DNA of 64,000 bases from JBGAPI01 sp044221335 (GCA_044221335.1 JBGAPI010000030.1:1-64000), one strand, 5' to 3'. Numbered from the stretch's first letter, positions 1 through 9,247 are shown. A program made the numbers and translations. The notes: generated by a model not told the origin, from the letters alone.

Positions 1-30
1 TCCGCCGCAGCGAACGACAAGAAGAACAAT

Positions 31-107
31 GGAGCGGTAGTTCAGTCGGTTAGAATGCCGGCCTGTCACGCCGGAGGTCGCGGGTTCGAGCCCCGTCCGC
101 TCCGCCA
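31..107 (+). tRNA. tRNA-Asp (anticodon GTC)
   Basis: A 77-nt cloverleaf with acceptor stem GGAGCGG pairing to CCGCTCC, anticodon loop CTGTCAC (GTC, reads Asp codons), T-arm with GGTTCGAGCC and an encoded 3' CCA. It is followed seven bases later by an intrinsic terminator, so it ends its transcript. Its promoter would lie before the window start. Confidence 0.97.
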
Positions 108-113
108 TTTTGC

Positions 114-138
114 AAAGCCGCCTTCGGGCGGCTTTTTT
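114..138 (+). terminator. Intrinsic terminator after tRNA-Asp
   Basis: A perfect 9-bp stem (AAAGCCGCC / GGCGGCTTT) closed by a stable TTCG tetraloop and running into a T6 tract. It ends transcription of tRNA-Asp. Confidence 0.93.
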
Positions 139-229
139 ATGGGCGCGACTTCGTTTCGCCACGGTTCCGGCTCCCGCGCGCCACCCCCACGTGGTGTCAT
201 TGCGCGACGATCCTCAGCGCCAACCGCCC

Positions 230-970
230 ATGCTCCGATCCTGGCTTCCTGTAGTGGTGGTCCTTGGACTGCTGTTCGCAGCGGCCAATGCCGTCGCCTG
301 CCCCGATGCGGCCGCCCGGACCCGGATGGCCTCCGACCTCAAAGCCGGATGGACTCGCGCCGAGCGCTACAACGAGGATGGGGATTTCGTTCACTTCCTG
401 GAGTTGCCCGATGACCCGCGCCATTGCCTGGCGATCGTCAGCCTCAGCAATGGACGTGGGAAACAGGACGGTGCCGATCACCACATCATCGAGCTTGCGC
501 CGGAGGGGGACGATTGGAAGCGCGTCGCGGTCCAGGCCGACGCTTTCTCGGCGGGAAACACGGGATACGGTCCGCGTCCCGGCGCCGTCGACGTCGTCAA
601 CGGACATCCTGTCCTCGAGTTCCGGATGAGCACGATGAATCGCGGCTACGGCAGCGAGTGGGTGATCCTGGTCGCGCAGATCGACGGGAGTTACCGCAAA
701 GTCTTCGAGGGCGCCGTCGGGGGCATGATCGCCGGTCCCCCGACGTACGACGAAACCGGGCACATCACGGCGGGCTACCGCTTCGTGGGCGGCGCCGGGG
801 AACTGCCGGACATCGAACTCTACGGAACCTACACGCAGACCGAATCCGATCCGGACGATCGGGACCAGGGGCCGACGACCCGCGAAATTCACACCTCGGA
901 GATCTACCGGCTGATCGACGGCGAATACCAGCGGATCGACTGCGAGGAGTGCAAGGCGCCCTCGCAGTAG
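230..970 (+). CDS. Exported protein of unknown function
   Basis: 246 residues. An upstream in-frame ATG at 110 would add 40 arginine- and proline-rich residues and overlap the tRNA terminator, so the ATG at 230 is preferred: it opens directly onto a signal peptide (MLRSWLPVVVVLGLLFAAANAVAC), with the terminal Cys possibly starting the mature chain. The mature part has conserved-looking beta-rich stretches (for example HHIIELAPEGDDWKRV and GSEWVILVAQIDGSY) and a Cys pair near the C-terminus (DCEEC). No family is recognised. It stands alone between tRNA-Asp and the S9 peptidase, and its TAG stop is one of only two in the window that do not sit at a palindrome. Confidence 0.7.
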   Translation: MLRSWLPVVVVLGLLFAAANAVACPDAAARTRMASDLKAGWTRAERYNEDGDFVHFLELPDDPRHCLAIVSLSNGRGKQDGADHHIIELAPEGDDWKRVAVQADAFSAGNTGYGPRPGAVDVVNGHPVLEFRMSTMNRGYGSEWVILVAQIDGSYRKVFEGAVGGMIAGPPTYDETGHITAGYRFVGGAGELPDIELYGTYTQTESDPDDRDQGPTTREIHTSEIYRLIDGEYQRIDCEECKAPSQ

Positions 971-1095
971 CCGACATCAGTCAGCACAGTCGCTTTTCGA
1001 CGCTCACCGTTCGGCGGGCCGTTGCCGTGACCAACGGCATCCCCAGGCCCCGGCGTCCGGGTGACATACTCGCGCGATCCCACGCGAGGTGAGCT

Positions 1096-3045
1096 ATGCA
1101 CGCGATTGCTCGAACCCTGCTGTCGACGGTGCTTGTTGTCGCCTGTGCCAGTCCCGCGCCCGCGGTCGCGGCGACGACGACCTCCAAGCCATCGCTGCAG
1201 CCCGCCGATATCTTCTCGCTCGCCTGGGTGCAGAACCCGAAACTCTCGCCGGACGGCCGCTATGTGGTCTACGAGCGCGCCTTCTACGACAACCAGACCG
1301 ATCGTAAGCGCTCCAATCTTTGGCTCTACGACCTCGCGCGTGAGTCCAGCACGCCGCTCACCACCGGCTCGGTCAACGACGGCGGCGTGGTGTGGGCGCC
1401 CGACAGCAAGCGCATCGCCTACGTCGGCGCGGACGGCGAGCGCTCGCAGATCTTCCTGCGCTGGATCGGCAGCAGCGAGACCGCACGCCTCACCCAGGTC
1501 GCCAACGGTCCGGGCAGCCTCGCATTCTCTCCCGATGGACGCTGGATCGCCTTCACCCAGCATCTTCCTCAGCATCCGAAGCCGCTGGCCGAACTGCCGC
1601 CCGCACCGGAGGGCGCGAAGTGGGCCGAGCCTGCCAAGGTGATCGACCGGCTCGTCTATCGTTTCGACGGTGCCGGCTATCTCGACGACGGCTTCACCCA
1701 GCTGTTCGTCGTCGCTGCCGACGGCGGCGCGGTGCGCCAGGTCACCTCCGGCGAGCGCAACTTCGACGGCACGCCGGCGTGGAGTGCCGATGGGAAATCG
1801 CTGTTCGTCTCGGCGAATCTCGATGCCGACTGGGAATACCAGGCCGAGGAATCCGAGCTCTACCGGATCGATGTCGAGGACGGCACGCCGACGCGGCTCA
1901 CGACCCGCAAGGGGCCCGACGAAGGACCGGTGCTGTCGCCCGACGGCAAGCAGATCGCCTACACCGGCTTCGACGACCGCAGGCTCGGCTACCAGATCCA
2001 CGAGGTCTACGTGCTCGACCTTGCCAGCGGCAAGTCCCGCAACGTCGCGCCGGGCGCCGATCTCGACCTGTCGGAGCCGAGCTGGGACGGCAACGGCGCT
2101 GTCACCGACCTTGGCCGGCCCTACACCGGTGGTCAGGTCCACGCGGCGGCCGGAAAGATCGTCTACACCCGCGGCAGCGTCACCCGTCCGGCCGATCTCG
2201 GCCTCATCGATCACGGCAAGATCCGATCGTTGACCGCCTTGAACGAGAACCTGCTGGCTCATCGCACGCTCGGCCGGGTCGAGGAAGTCAACTACAGCTC
2301 CAGCTTCGACCAGCAGAAGATCCAGGGCTGGCTGGTGTATCCGCCGGACTTCGACGCGTCGAAGAAGTACCCGCTGCTGCTCGAGATCCACGGCGGGCCC
2401 TATGCCGCCTACGGCCCCAATTTCGCGCCGGAGACCCAGCTCTACGCCGCGCATGGCTATCTCGTGCTCTACGTCAACCCGCGCGGCTCCACCAGCTACG
2501 GCGAGAAGTTCGCCACGCTGATCCAGAACAACTACCCGGGTCAGGATTACGACGACCTGATGAGCGGCGTCGACCTCGTGATCGGCCGCGGCATCGTCGA
2601 CGAGAAGCGGCTCTACGTCACCGGTGGCAGCGGTGGCGGCTGCCTCACCGCCTGGATCGTCGGCCACACCGACCGCTTCGCCGCGGCGGTGGTGGCGAAG
2701 CCGGTGATCAACTGGTCGAGCTTCGTTCTAAACGCCGACAGCACCAGCTATTTCAAGGACTACTGGTTCGCGTCCGCGCCGTGGGAGGGCAGCGAGGAGT
2801 ACGTGAAGCGCTCGCCGATCACCTACGTCGGCAAGGTCAAGACCCCGACGATGATGATCGTCGGCGAGTCCGACTACCGCACGCCGATCTCGGAGGCCGA
2901 GCAGTTCTACGCTGCACTGAAGCTGCGCAAGGTCGACACCCTGCTGGTGCGCCTGCCGGGTGCGTCGCACGGGATCAACTCGCGGCCGAGCCAGATGCTG
3001 ACCCAGGTGCTGTCGACCATCGGCTGGTTCGACCGCCACAAGTAG
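1096..3045 (+). CDS. Secreted S9 (prolyl oligopeptidase) family peptidase
   Basis: 649 residues: a signal peptide (first ~26 residues, ending AVAAT), a seven-bladed beta-propeller-like region with WD40/TolB-type blades (repeated SPDGRYVVY, APDSKRIAY, SPDGRWIAF, SADGKSLFV, SPDGKQIAY) to about residue 400, then an alpha/beta hydrolase domain. The triad can be placed at Ser512 (TGGSGGG), Asp593 (GESDYRTP) and His625 (GASHGI). Family members cleave short peptides or acyl-aminoacyl and dipeptidyl substrates; the exact specificity cannot be read from the sequence. The start at ATG 1096 follows CGAGGTGAGCT and opens onto the signal peptide. The TAG stop lies inside a palindromic repeat. Confidence 0.95.
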   Translation: MHAIARTLLSTVLVVACASPAPAVAATTTSKPSLQPADIFSLAWVQNPKLSPDGRYVVYERAFYDNQTDRKRSNLWLYDLARESSTPLTTGSVNDGGVVWAPDSKRIAYVGADGERSQIFLRWIGSSETARLTQVANGPGSLAFSPDGRWIAFTQHLPQHPKPLAELPPAPEGAKWAEPAKVIDRLVYRFDGAGYLDDGFTQLFVVAADGGAVRQVTSGERNFDGTPAWSADGKSLFVSANLDADWEYQAEESELYRIDVEDGTPTRLTTRKGPDEGPVLSPDGKQIAYTGFDDRRLGYQIHEVYVLDLASGKSRNVAPGADLDLSEPSWDGNGAVTDLGRPYTGGQVHAAAGKIVYTRGSVTRPADLGLIDHGKIRSLTALNENLLAHRTLGRVEEVNYSSSFDQQKIQGWLVYPPDFDASKKYPLLLEIHGGPYAAYGPNFAPETQLYAAHGYLVLYVNPRGSTSYGEKFATLIQNNYPGQDYDDLMSGVDLVIGRGIVDEKRLYVTGGSGGGCLTAWIVGHTDRFAAAVVAKPVINWSSFVLNADSTSYFKDYWFASAPWEGSEEYVKRSPITYVGKVKTPTMMIVGESDYRTPISEAEQFYAALKLRKVDTLLVRLPGASHGINSRPSQMLTQVLSTIGWFDRHK

Positions 3046-3181
3046 GGCGGCCACTGGCCGCCAGCGCGAGGTGTTCCGAATCAGGCGGGCATTGCCCGCC
3101 TAGCCACTCGGCCGGCGTGGGTCCGGCTTCAGCGGCGACGGCGGGAGGGTGGCGCAGGGGCGGGCAGTGCCCGCCCTACGA
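3043..3181. repeat. Cluster of three REP-like palindromes
   Basis: Three short palindromes lie between the convergent S9 peptidase and suhB genes: GGCGGCCACTGGCCGCC (3047-3063), GGCGGGCATTGCCCGCC near 3084-3100, and GGGCGGGCAGTGCCCGCCC near 3159-3177. The first overlaps the TAG stop of the peptidase and the last ends just before the suhB stop. They belong to the same GTAGGGCGGGCA word family found at 8150 and 57633. A likely role is bidirectional mRNA 3'-end protection or termination; none has a T-tract. Confidence 0.85.
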
Positions 3182-3183
3182 CC

Positions 3184-3984
3184 TCAGCGCCAGAGGGCCT
3201 GACTACGATGCGGCGCGATCGTCCTCACGATCTCGGCGCCGACCTTGATGTTCGAGGCCACCAGGTTGCCGGTGTCCATGAAGGTCTTCTCGCCGTTGAA
3301 GTCGGTGACGAGGCCGCCGGCCTCGCGGACGAGGAGGGCACCCGCGGCCATGTCCCAGGGCTTGAGGCCGATCTCCCAGTAGCCGTCGATGCGGCCGGCG
3401 GCGACGTAGGCGAGGTCCAGAGCGGCGGAGCCGGTGCGACGGATGTCCTCGCACTGGCGCAGCAGAGCGCCGGTCATCGCGAGCTGCGGATCGAGGTGAC
3501 GGTGCTGGCGGTAGGGGAAGCCGGTGACCAGCAGCGCGCCCTCGAGGCTGTTGCGCTCGGCGACGCGGATGCGGCGGTCGTTGAGGAAGGCGCCGGCACC
3601 ACGGGCCGCGGTGAACAGTTCGTCGCGCACCGGGTCGTAGACCACGCCGTACATGGCTTCGCCACCCTCGACCAGCGCGATCGAGACGCAATAGTGCGGA
3701 ATACCGCGGATGTAGTTGTGGGTGCCGTCCAGCGGGTCGATGACCCAGACCGAGTTCGACTTGCCGATCTCGCCGCTCTCTTCCGCCAGGAAGGCATGCT
3801 TCGGGAACGAGCGCTTCAGCTCGCGGATGATCTCCGCTTCGGCCATCCGGTCGACTTCGGTGGCGAAGTCGAGGCGACCCTTCTCGATCACCGGAATGCT
3901 GCCCAGGCGCGGAAGGTGGCGGATAATCACGGAACCCGCCATGCGGGCGGCTTTCACGGCAACGGCGACAGGACCTTTCTGCAT
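3184..3984 (-). CDS. suhB: Inositol-1-monophosphatase family protein SuhB
   Basis: 266 residues, the usual length. Motifs of the Mg-dependent, Li-sensitive phosphatase fold are present: EESG (Glu68/Glu69), DPLDGT (residues 83-88) with the metal ligands, and KPWDMAAG near the C-terminus carrying the third Asp. Besides hydrolysing inositol phosphate, SuhB in gammaproteobacteria is a partner of the rRNA antitermination complex (established for Escherichia coli). The start at 3984 (MQKGPVAVAVKAARMAG) matches the family N-terminus; longer frames upstream run into trmJ and are not credible. It diverges from trmJ across 108 bp, the arrangement typical of gammaproteobacteria. Confidence 0.96.
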   Translation of the reverse strand: MQKGPVAVAVKAARMAGSVIIRHLPRLGSIPVIEKGRLDFATEVDRMAEAEIIRELKRSFPKHAFLAEESGEIGKSNSVWVIDPLDGTHNYIRGIPHYCVSIALVEGGEAMYGVVYDPVRDELFTAARGAGAFLNDRRIRVAERNSLEGALLVTGFPYRQHRHLDPQLAMTGALLRQCEDIRRTGSAALDLAYVAAGRIDGYWEIGLKPWDMAAGALLVREAGGLVTDFNGEKTFMDTGNLVASNIKVGAEIVRTIAPHRSQALWR

Positions 3985-4092
3985 GGCTCTCGGGGACGCG
4001 GCAAGTTGGAAAAGAAAAGCGCGGCCGGGCCGCGCACAGGGCGCCATTCTAGCAGACCGGCGTCGAGCCCCGGCTCCACGCGGCGCGCGCGC

Positions 4093-4881
4093 ATGAGCCG
4101 CGCGGCCGTCCTCGCCGGCGCGCGGGTCGTGCTGGTGCGTACCTCGCACCCTGGCAACATCGGATCCGCCGCACGGGCGATGAAGACCATGGGCCTGTCG
4201 GACCTCGCCCTGGTCGCGCCGGAGGCCTTTCCCGATCCACAGGCGATCGCGCTCGCCGCCGGCGCAGACGACCTGCTCGACGCCGCGCCGCTTCACGCCG
4301 ATGCCAACGCCGCGGTCGCCGGCGTGCAGTGGGTGGTCGGCGCGACCGCGCGACTGCGCTCGGTCGAGCTGCCGCCGCTGTCGCCGCGCGAATTCGCGGT
4401 CGCGGCGCTGGCGCGGCTCGACGCCGGGCAGAAGGTCGCCCTGCTGTTCGGCAACGAACGCACCGGCCTCACCAACGACGAGCTGCAGCGCTGCCACGCG
4501 GCCGTCCACATCCCGACCGATGAGCGCTTCTCCTCGCTCAACCTCGCGCAGGCGGTGCAGGTGCTGGCCTACGAGCTGCGCCTGGCCGCGCTCGGCGCCG
4601 CGGATGCCGTGGCTCCGCCGCGGGTCGATGCCGGCCATGTCCCCGCCGAGGCCCAGGCGATGGAGGACTTCTTCGGCCATCTCGACCGTGCGCTCCAGGC
4701 GCTCGACTTCTACAAGGGCCGGCCCTCCGCCACCCTGCAGCGCCGCCTGCGCCGGATCTTCCTGCGAGCCGAGCCCAGCCTGCGCGAGGTGCTGACGCTG
4801 CGCGGCATCCTCGCCGATGCCGAGCGGATGGCGCTGCTGGCGCGTGCCGCCGGCGCTCCGGTGTCGACGCCGCTCGACTGA
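4093..4881 (+). CDS. trmJ: tRNA (cytidine/uridine-32-2'-O)-methyltransferase TrmJ
   Basis: 262 residues. SPOUT-class (TrmH family) methyltransferase: N-terminal RVVLVRTSHPGNIGSAARAM motif 1, then LLFGNERTGLTNDEL and IPTDERFSSLNLAQAVQVL, the two segments that build the SAM-binding trefoil knot. A helical C-terminal extension (DFYKGRPSATLQRRLRRIFLRAE) is typical of TrmJ and assists tRNA binding. The enzyme methylates the ribose of nucleotide 32 in several tRNAs. The ATG at 4093 gives the usual length; extending further would overlap suhB. Divergent from suhB, so the two probably share a promoter region. Confidence 0.95.
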   Translation: MSRAAVLAGARVVLVRTSHPGNIGSAARAMKTMGLSDLALVAPEAFPDPQAIALAAGADDLLDAAPLHADANAAVAGVQWVVGATARLRSVELPPLSPREFAVAALARLDAGQKVALLFGNERTGLTNDELQRCHAAVHIPTDERFSSLNLAQAVQVLAYELRLAALGAADAVAPPRVDAGHVPAEAQAMEDFFGHLDRALQALDFYKGRPSATLQRRLRRIFLRAEPSLREVLTLRGILADAERMALLARAAGAPVSTPLD

Positions 4882-5001
4882 GACGTCGGTCACACGCCCC
4901 TGTCAAGCAAGGTGTCGCCGCAACAGTCATTTGCAGCGCAGCACCGTGCGGACGGTGGTCGTCCGTATACTGCGCCGCGCTCCCCCAGGTACGACTTGCC
5001 G

Positions 5002-5949
5002 ATGCACGATAGTCCCGCGACCGCGCGCAGCGGCTTCGCGCGCGCCCTCTCGGCGCGCCGACGGGAGTTCGTCGCGCTGGTGCTCGCGGCCGTGACGCTG
5101 CCGGTGGACGCTGCCGAGCTGGTGCTGGGCCGGGTCAGCGACGATCCGCGCGCCGACTATCCGCGGCTGTCCGCCATGCTCGACTACGTGGTGCCGAAGA
5201 TGGCCGACGTCGGCATCACCGGAGGCCGCGTGCTGATGGCGCACGACGCCCAGCAGATGATCTCCTATCTGAAGCGCGGCAAGGTCGACTGGATCACCGA
5301 GACCGCCGGCACCGCCGTGGCGTTCGAGGAACGCGCGCAGGCGCGGGTGCTGCTGGCGGCCGAGCGCGAGGAGACCCTGGCCTACCACTGCGTCTTCTTC
5401 GCCCGTCGCGACCGCGGCATCCGCTCGCTCGCCGACCTGCGGGGCCGCACCATCGCTTTCCAGAGCCAGGCCTCGACCAGCGCGTACTTCCTGCCGGCCG
5501 CCGAGATCCTGCAGGCCCGACTGCCGCTGATCGTGCTGGCCTCGACCAGCGACCGGCCGTCGCCGGACGCGGTCGGTTTCGTGTTCGCCCGCACGGAGCT
5601 CAACCTGTCGACCTGGGTCGCCAAGGGCCTGGTCGATGCCGGCGCGTTCTCCGACCGCAACTGGGAAAACCCGCTGCTGCTGCCGCCCGAGTTCCGCGAT
5701 CAGCTCGAGGTGTTCCACCGCACCGGCGATGTGCCGCGCGCCCTGGAGCTGGTGCGAGCCGACCTCCCGCCCGCCGTGAGCCAGCGCCTGCGTGCGGTGC
5801 TGCTGGCGGCCGGCGACGACCCGGCAGCGCACGAGGCGCTGGCGGCCTATTTCGACAGCAACCGATTCTTCGCGCTGGACGACGGCGCGCGCACCCGCCT
5901 CGCGCGGCTGCGCGACGGCGTGCACCGCATTCGGGACGAGGTGGAGTGA
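5002..5949 (+). CDS. PhnD-like periplasmic substrate-binding protein
   Basis: 315 residues. The N-terminus has a basic region and hydrophobic segment ending VDAAE, consistent with a signal peptide. The body follows the phosphate/phosphonate-binding protein pattern: YVVPKMADVGITGGRVLM, the MISYLKRGKVDWITETAGTAV segment, and DLRGRTIAFQSQASTSAYFLPA, the characteristic SxSG-like ligand-loop region. No ABC permease or ATPase gene is nearby. Instead the gene is followed 49 bp later on the same strand by a membrane GGDEF/EAL protein, so it probably feeds a periplasmic signal to that protein rather than to a transporter (inference). A TATACT hexamer at 4966-4971 is a possible -10 element. Confidence 0.88.
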   Translation: MHDSPATARSGFARALSARRREFVALVLAAVTLPVDAAELVLGRVSDDPRADYPRLSAMLDYVVPKMADVGITGGRVLMAHDAQQMISYLKRGKVDWITETAGTAVAFEERAQARVLLAAEREETLAYHCVFFARRDRGIRSLADLRGRTIAFQSQASTSAYFLPAAEILQARLPLIVLASTSDRPSPDAVGFVFARTELNLSTWVAKGLVDAGAFSDRNWENPLLLPPEFRDQLEVFHRTGDVPRALELVRADLPPAVSQRLRAVLLAAGDDPAAHEALAAYFDSNRFFALDDGARTRLARLRDGVHRIRDEVE

Positions 5950-5998
5950 TGCGTGTGGGCCGGTTTCTCCTGTGTGGCATGCGAGTCGGAGTGCAGTG

Positions 5999-8152
5999 AT
6001 GCGCCTGGGTCTGTCCTTCAAGTACGGCATGATGCTGGCCCTGGGTCTGGTGCTGCTGGGCGCGCTGATCGTCGGCGCCGTGCGCGGCCAGCAGTCGGCC
6101 GACCGCGAAATCGCGGCGATGTCGGCCGGCGCCATGCGCGACCAGGGCAGCAACGCGCTGGCCAGCCGCGGCGAGGCGCTGGCCAACGTGCTCGCCGAGA
6201 CCCTGACCAATCCGCTGTACTACAACGACCTCGACGCCATCGGCGACCAGCTCCGCGCCAGCCTTCGCGAGCCCGACATCGTCTACATCCGGGTGTTCGA
6301 CGCGAAGGGCCGGCTGGTGCACGACGGCAGCGTCGGCATCGGCGGCTTCGGCCTGCCGATGGCCGACGGCTTCGCCGCGCGCGCGTCCGGGGCGAACGAA
6401 CGCCTGGTGCAGTGGTCCGAACAGATCGTCGACGTGACCCAGCCGATCCACCTCGGCAAGGAGCGCATCGGCGGCGTGCGGGTGGGCCTGTCGCGCGCGC
6501 GCGCCGACGCGGCGATCGCTGCCGCGGCCTCCGACCTGTCGCGCCGTACCGACGAGGCGCTGGCCGCGCGCTGGCGCCTGCTCGCGCTGCCGCTGGCCGG
6601 CATCGCGCTGCTCGCCATCCTCGGCGGCTGGGCGGTGGCGCACGGGCTGGTGCGGCCGATCCGGCGGATCGCCGGGATCGCGCAGACGCTGGAGCAGCGG
6701 CGCGTCGAGATCGATCTCGCGAGCCGCCGCCGCGACGAGATCGGCGACCTCGAGCGCGCGATGACGGCGATGAGCCAGAGCCTGGTCGCGCAGGACCGCG
6801 ACATCCGGCGCCTCGCCTACGTCGACAGCCTCACCGGCCTGCCGAATCGCCTGTCGCTGCGCGAGACGCTGGAGCATGCGGTCGCCCACGGTCGCGCCGG
6901 AGGCGCGCCGTTCGCCCTGCTGTTCATCGACCTCGACGACTTCAAGCGGATCAACGACACGCTCGGCCACGACGCCGGCGACGAGACCCTGGCCCAGCTG
7001 GCGCGGCGCTTCGAGGGCTGCCTCGCGGCGGAGCGCGACGACAGTCTCAACGGCATCACCGCGCCGGACATGGTGGCGCGCTTCGGCGGCGACGAGTTCG
7101 TCGCGCTGATCGGCGGCTCCAACGTGCGGGTGCGTGCGGCACGGGTCGCCGAGCGGCTGCTGGAGTGCGTGCGCGATCCGCTGACGGCGGCCGGGCGGCC
7201 GGTGTTCCTCAACGTCAGCATCGGCATCACCGTCTATCCGGACGACGCCAGCGCGCCGCAGCAGATGCTGAAGAACGGCGACATCGCCATGTACCAGGCC
7301 AAGGTGCACGGCAAGAACTGCTTCCGCTTCTTCACGACCTACATGACGAAGGTCGCCGACGACCGACTGACGCTGGAGCAGGACCTGCGCGAGGCGATGC
7401 GCGACGGCGCGCTCGACGTGCACTACCAGCCGATCTACGACGTCGCCTCCGGCACCGAGCTGCGCGGCGCCGAGGCGCTGCTGCGCTGGCGACATCCCGA
7501 GCGCGGGCTGGTTCCGCCGTCGCTGTTCGTCGCGCTGGCCGAGGACTTCGGCCTGATCGACGAGCTCGGCCGCTTCGCGATGCGGCGTGCCTGCGTCGAC
7601 GCGGTCACCTGGTCGGCGGTCGATGGACGGGAGCTGTTCGTCGCGGTCAACATCTCCGCCAAGCAGTTGCGTCGTCCCGGGCTCGTCGACGAGGTCGCGA
7701 GCGTGCTGCACAGCACCGGACTCGATCCGGAGCGGCTGCACGTCGAACTCACCGAGAGCGCGCTGCTGGACGACGATCCGGTCGCGCTCGGTGCGCTGAA
7801 CCTGTTCCGCCGCCTCGGCGTGAAGATCTGGCTCGACGACTTCGGCACCGGCTTCTCCGGCCTGTCGCACCTGCGCCGCGTTCCGGTCGACGGCGTCAAG
7901 ATCGACCGCAGTTTCACCGCGGACCTCCTCACCGACCACGACGACCTCGCGCTGACCTCGGCGATCGTCGCGATGGCAAAGTCGCTCGGGATATCCGCCG
8001 TCGCCGAGGGCGTCGAGAGCGCCAGCCAGCTCGACGTGCTGCGCGGCCTGAAGTGCGACCTGGTGCAGGGCTTCTGGCTGTCCTATCCGGTCGACCAGGT
8101 CGAGATGCTCGAGGTCGCGAAACGCAGTGCCCTCAAGGTCGGCAATTTGTAG
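5999..8152 (+). CDS. Membrane diguanylate cyclase/phosphodiesterase (HAMP-GGDEF-EAL)
   Basis: 717 residues. TM1 lies at about 10-30 and TM2 at about 195-220, enclosing a periplasmic sensor segment of roughly 165 residues, followed by a HAMP linker (RPIRRIAGIAQTLEQ). The GGDEF domain has an intact RFGGDEF active site and LDDFKRINDTLGHDAGD. The position of the product-inhibition RxxD site reads TAPD, so feedback inhibition is probably absent. The EAL domain keeps EALLRWRHP, ELTES, DDFGTGFS, KIDRSF and AEGVES, so phosphodiesterase activity is plausible. The upstream PhnD-like gene suggests the periplasmic part reads the state of that binding protein. The ATG at 5999 opens directly onto TM1. The TAG stop starts a REP palindrome. 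Confidence 0.95.
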   Translation: MRLGLSFKYGMMLALGLVLLGALIVGAVRGQQSADREIAAMSAGAMRDQGSNALASRGEALANVLAETLTNPLYYNDLDAIGDQLRASLREPDIVYIRVFDAKGRLVHDGSVGIGGFGLPMADGFAARASGANERLVQWSEQIVDVTQPIHLGKERIGGVRVGLSRARADAAIAAAASDLSRRTDEALAARWRLLALPLAGIALLAILGGWAVAHGLVRPIRRIAGIAQTLEQRRVEIDLASRRRDEIGDLERAMTAMSQSLVAQDRDIRRLAYVDSLTGLPNRLSLRETLEHAVAHGRAGGAPFALLFIDLDDFKRINDTLGHDAGDETLAQLARRFEGCLAAERDDSLNGITAPDMVARFGGDEFVALIGGSNVRVRAARVAERLLECVRDPLTAAGRPVFLNVSIGITVYPDDASAPQQMLKNGDIAMYQAKVHGKNCFRFFTTYMTKVADDRLTLEQDLREAMRDGALDVHYQPIYDVASGTELRGAEALLRWRHPERGLVPPSLFVALAEDFGLIDELGRFAMRRACVDAVTWSAVDGRELFVAVNISAKQLRRPGLVDEVASVLHSTGLDPERLHVELTESALLDDDPVALGALNLFRRLGVKIWLDDFGTGFSGLSHLRRVPVDGVKIDRSFTADLLTDHDDLALTSAIVAMAKSLGISAVAEGVESASQLDVLRGLKCDLVQGFWLSYPVDQVEMLEVAKRSALKVGNL

Positions 8153-8171
8153 GGCGGGCACTGCCCGCCGC
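8150..8171. repeat. REP-like palindrome on a stop codon
   Basis: TAGGGCGGGCACTGCCCGCC starts on the TAG stop of the GGDEF/EAL gene. The remaining 230 bases up to the next gene hold GC-rich sequence including a second palindromic patch (GGCCGGCGCGCCGGGCGCGCC near 8320-8341), and no gene is recognised there. Confidence 0.85.
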
Positions 8172-8402
8172 TGCCCTGGTGCTCGATGGACCTTGCCGGG
8201 TCGCGGGCGAGGGCCCCGTGAAGCCGACGTCGGCCAGAGGCGACTCGTTGCAGTCTCGACGTCATCGCTGGCGAACCGAAGCCGCGCTTCGGGAAGGCCC
8301 GGGGCCCAGCGCGACGGCGGCCGGCGCGCCGGGCGCGCCCTACCGAGCTCGAGCGAGCGGCCACCTCGTGCCCGGGGTGACGGCTCCGTCGTCCGCGACG
8401 GA

Positions 8403-8987
8403 TTACATGCAATCCGCGACGGCCACGCCGTGGGAATGCTTGAGATCGATGTTCCACCAGAACGCCGTGTCGGTCCCACCGGTGGCGGTCTTGCACGCCT
8501 CGGCGAGGGTGTAGCTCATGATCATCGACGCGTTGGCGGCGCCGGTCTGCATCGGCGGCAGGGTGCAGGTGAGGTAGTAGGTGCCCTCGGCGCGGACGAA
8601 GGTCGGCGGGGTGAAGGTGAGGGTCTCGAACTGGTACCACTCGGGGTTGTATGCCGTGCTGTTCAGCGATTGTGCGTAGCCGTTGCCGTCGACCTGGCCG
8701 CTGTACGCCTTGCAGTTGATCGTCTGGCTGCTGTTGCGGTTGGCGAGAACGACCTTGAGCGAGCTCCAGGCAGCCGTTTCGTTCTGCCGCACGATCGGGC
8801 AGACCACTGTCACCGGCGAGGTGCCGCGGTTGTAGACCCGGCCGTTGACGTCGTACTGCACGTTGCCGTTGTCCTGGCCGACGGCACGGCAGCTGGCGCC
8901 GGGGAACACGACGGCCGCGTGGGCCGGGGCGGGGGTCAGGGTCGCGAACGCGGCCAGTCCGACCGCCGCCATCATCATGAACTTCAT
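8403..8987 (-). CDS. Small exported protein of unknown function
   Basis: 194 residues. A clear signal peptide (MKFMMMAAVGLAAFATLTPAPAHA, cleaved after AHA) is followed by a beta-rich domain with five cysteines (ASCRAVG, VVCPIV, INCKAYS, LTCTLPP, EACKTA) and a sixth at the C-terminal ADCM, suggesting three disulphides in the periplasm or outside. The AAGAAAAAG just before the ATG supplies a purine-rich ribosome site. The family is not recognised. It stands alone between convergent and divergent neighbours. Confidence 0.8.
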   Translation of the reverse strand: MKFMMMAAVGLAAFATLTPAPAHAAVVFPGASCRAVGQDNGNVQYDVNGRVYNRGTSPVTVVCPIVRQNETAAWSSLKVVLANRNSSQTINCKAYSGQVDGNGYAQSLNSTAYNPEWYQFETLTFTPPTFVRAEGTYYLTCTLPPMQTGAANASMIMSYTLAEACKTATGGTDTAFWWNIDLKHSHGVAVADCM

Positions 8988-9247
8988 CGCTTTTTCTTCC
9001 TTTTGAGGTTGGGCGCATCAAGGTCGCGCTCCGGCGAACGCCGAGCGGCCTCTTCCCACTCAGGCGAACTTCTGTAATGAGTTGCGACATTTCCCGTGGC
9101 GGACCCCGGTCCGTCGAGCCGATGTCGACGTCGCAGCGATGGATGATCCGGAGCGGCCGACCGAAGGCTGCTCGTCCCGTGCATCCGGACGCGACTCGAA
9201 GTCCATAGAATCGCCGCGAGCCCGAGCTCGCGGAACGGATCGCCGCC

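Noticed and set aside
904..2667. A 587-codon minus-strand frame over the S9 peptidase
   Set aside because: Low-complexity reverse text without a domain; the plus-strand peptidase has a full catalytic triad.
3208..4092. Upstream in-frame extension of trmJ through suhB
   Set aside because: The extended text does not resemble any methyltransferase, and suhB is clear on the opposite strand.
8160..8400. A possible small gene between the GGDEF/EAL gene and the exported protein
   Set aside because: No start with a ribosome site and no recognisable protein text; palindromic GC-rich DNA explains the stretch.
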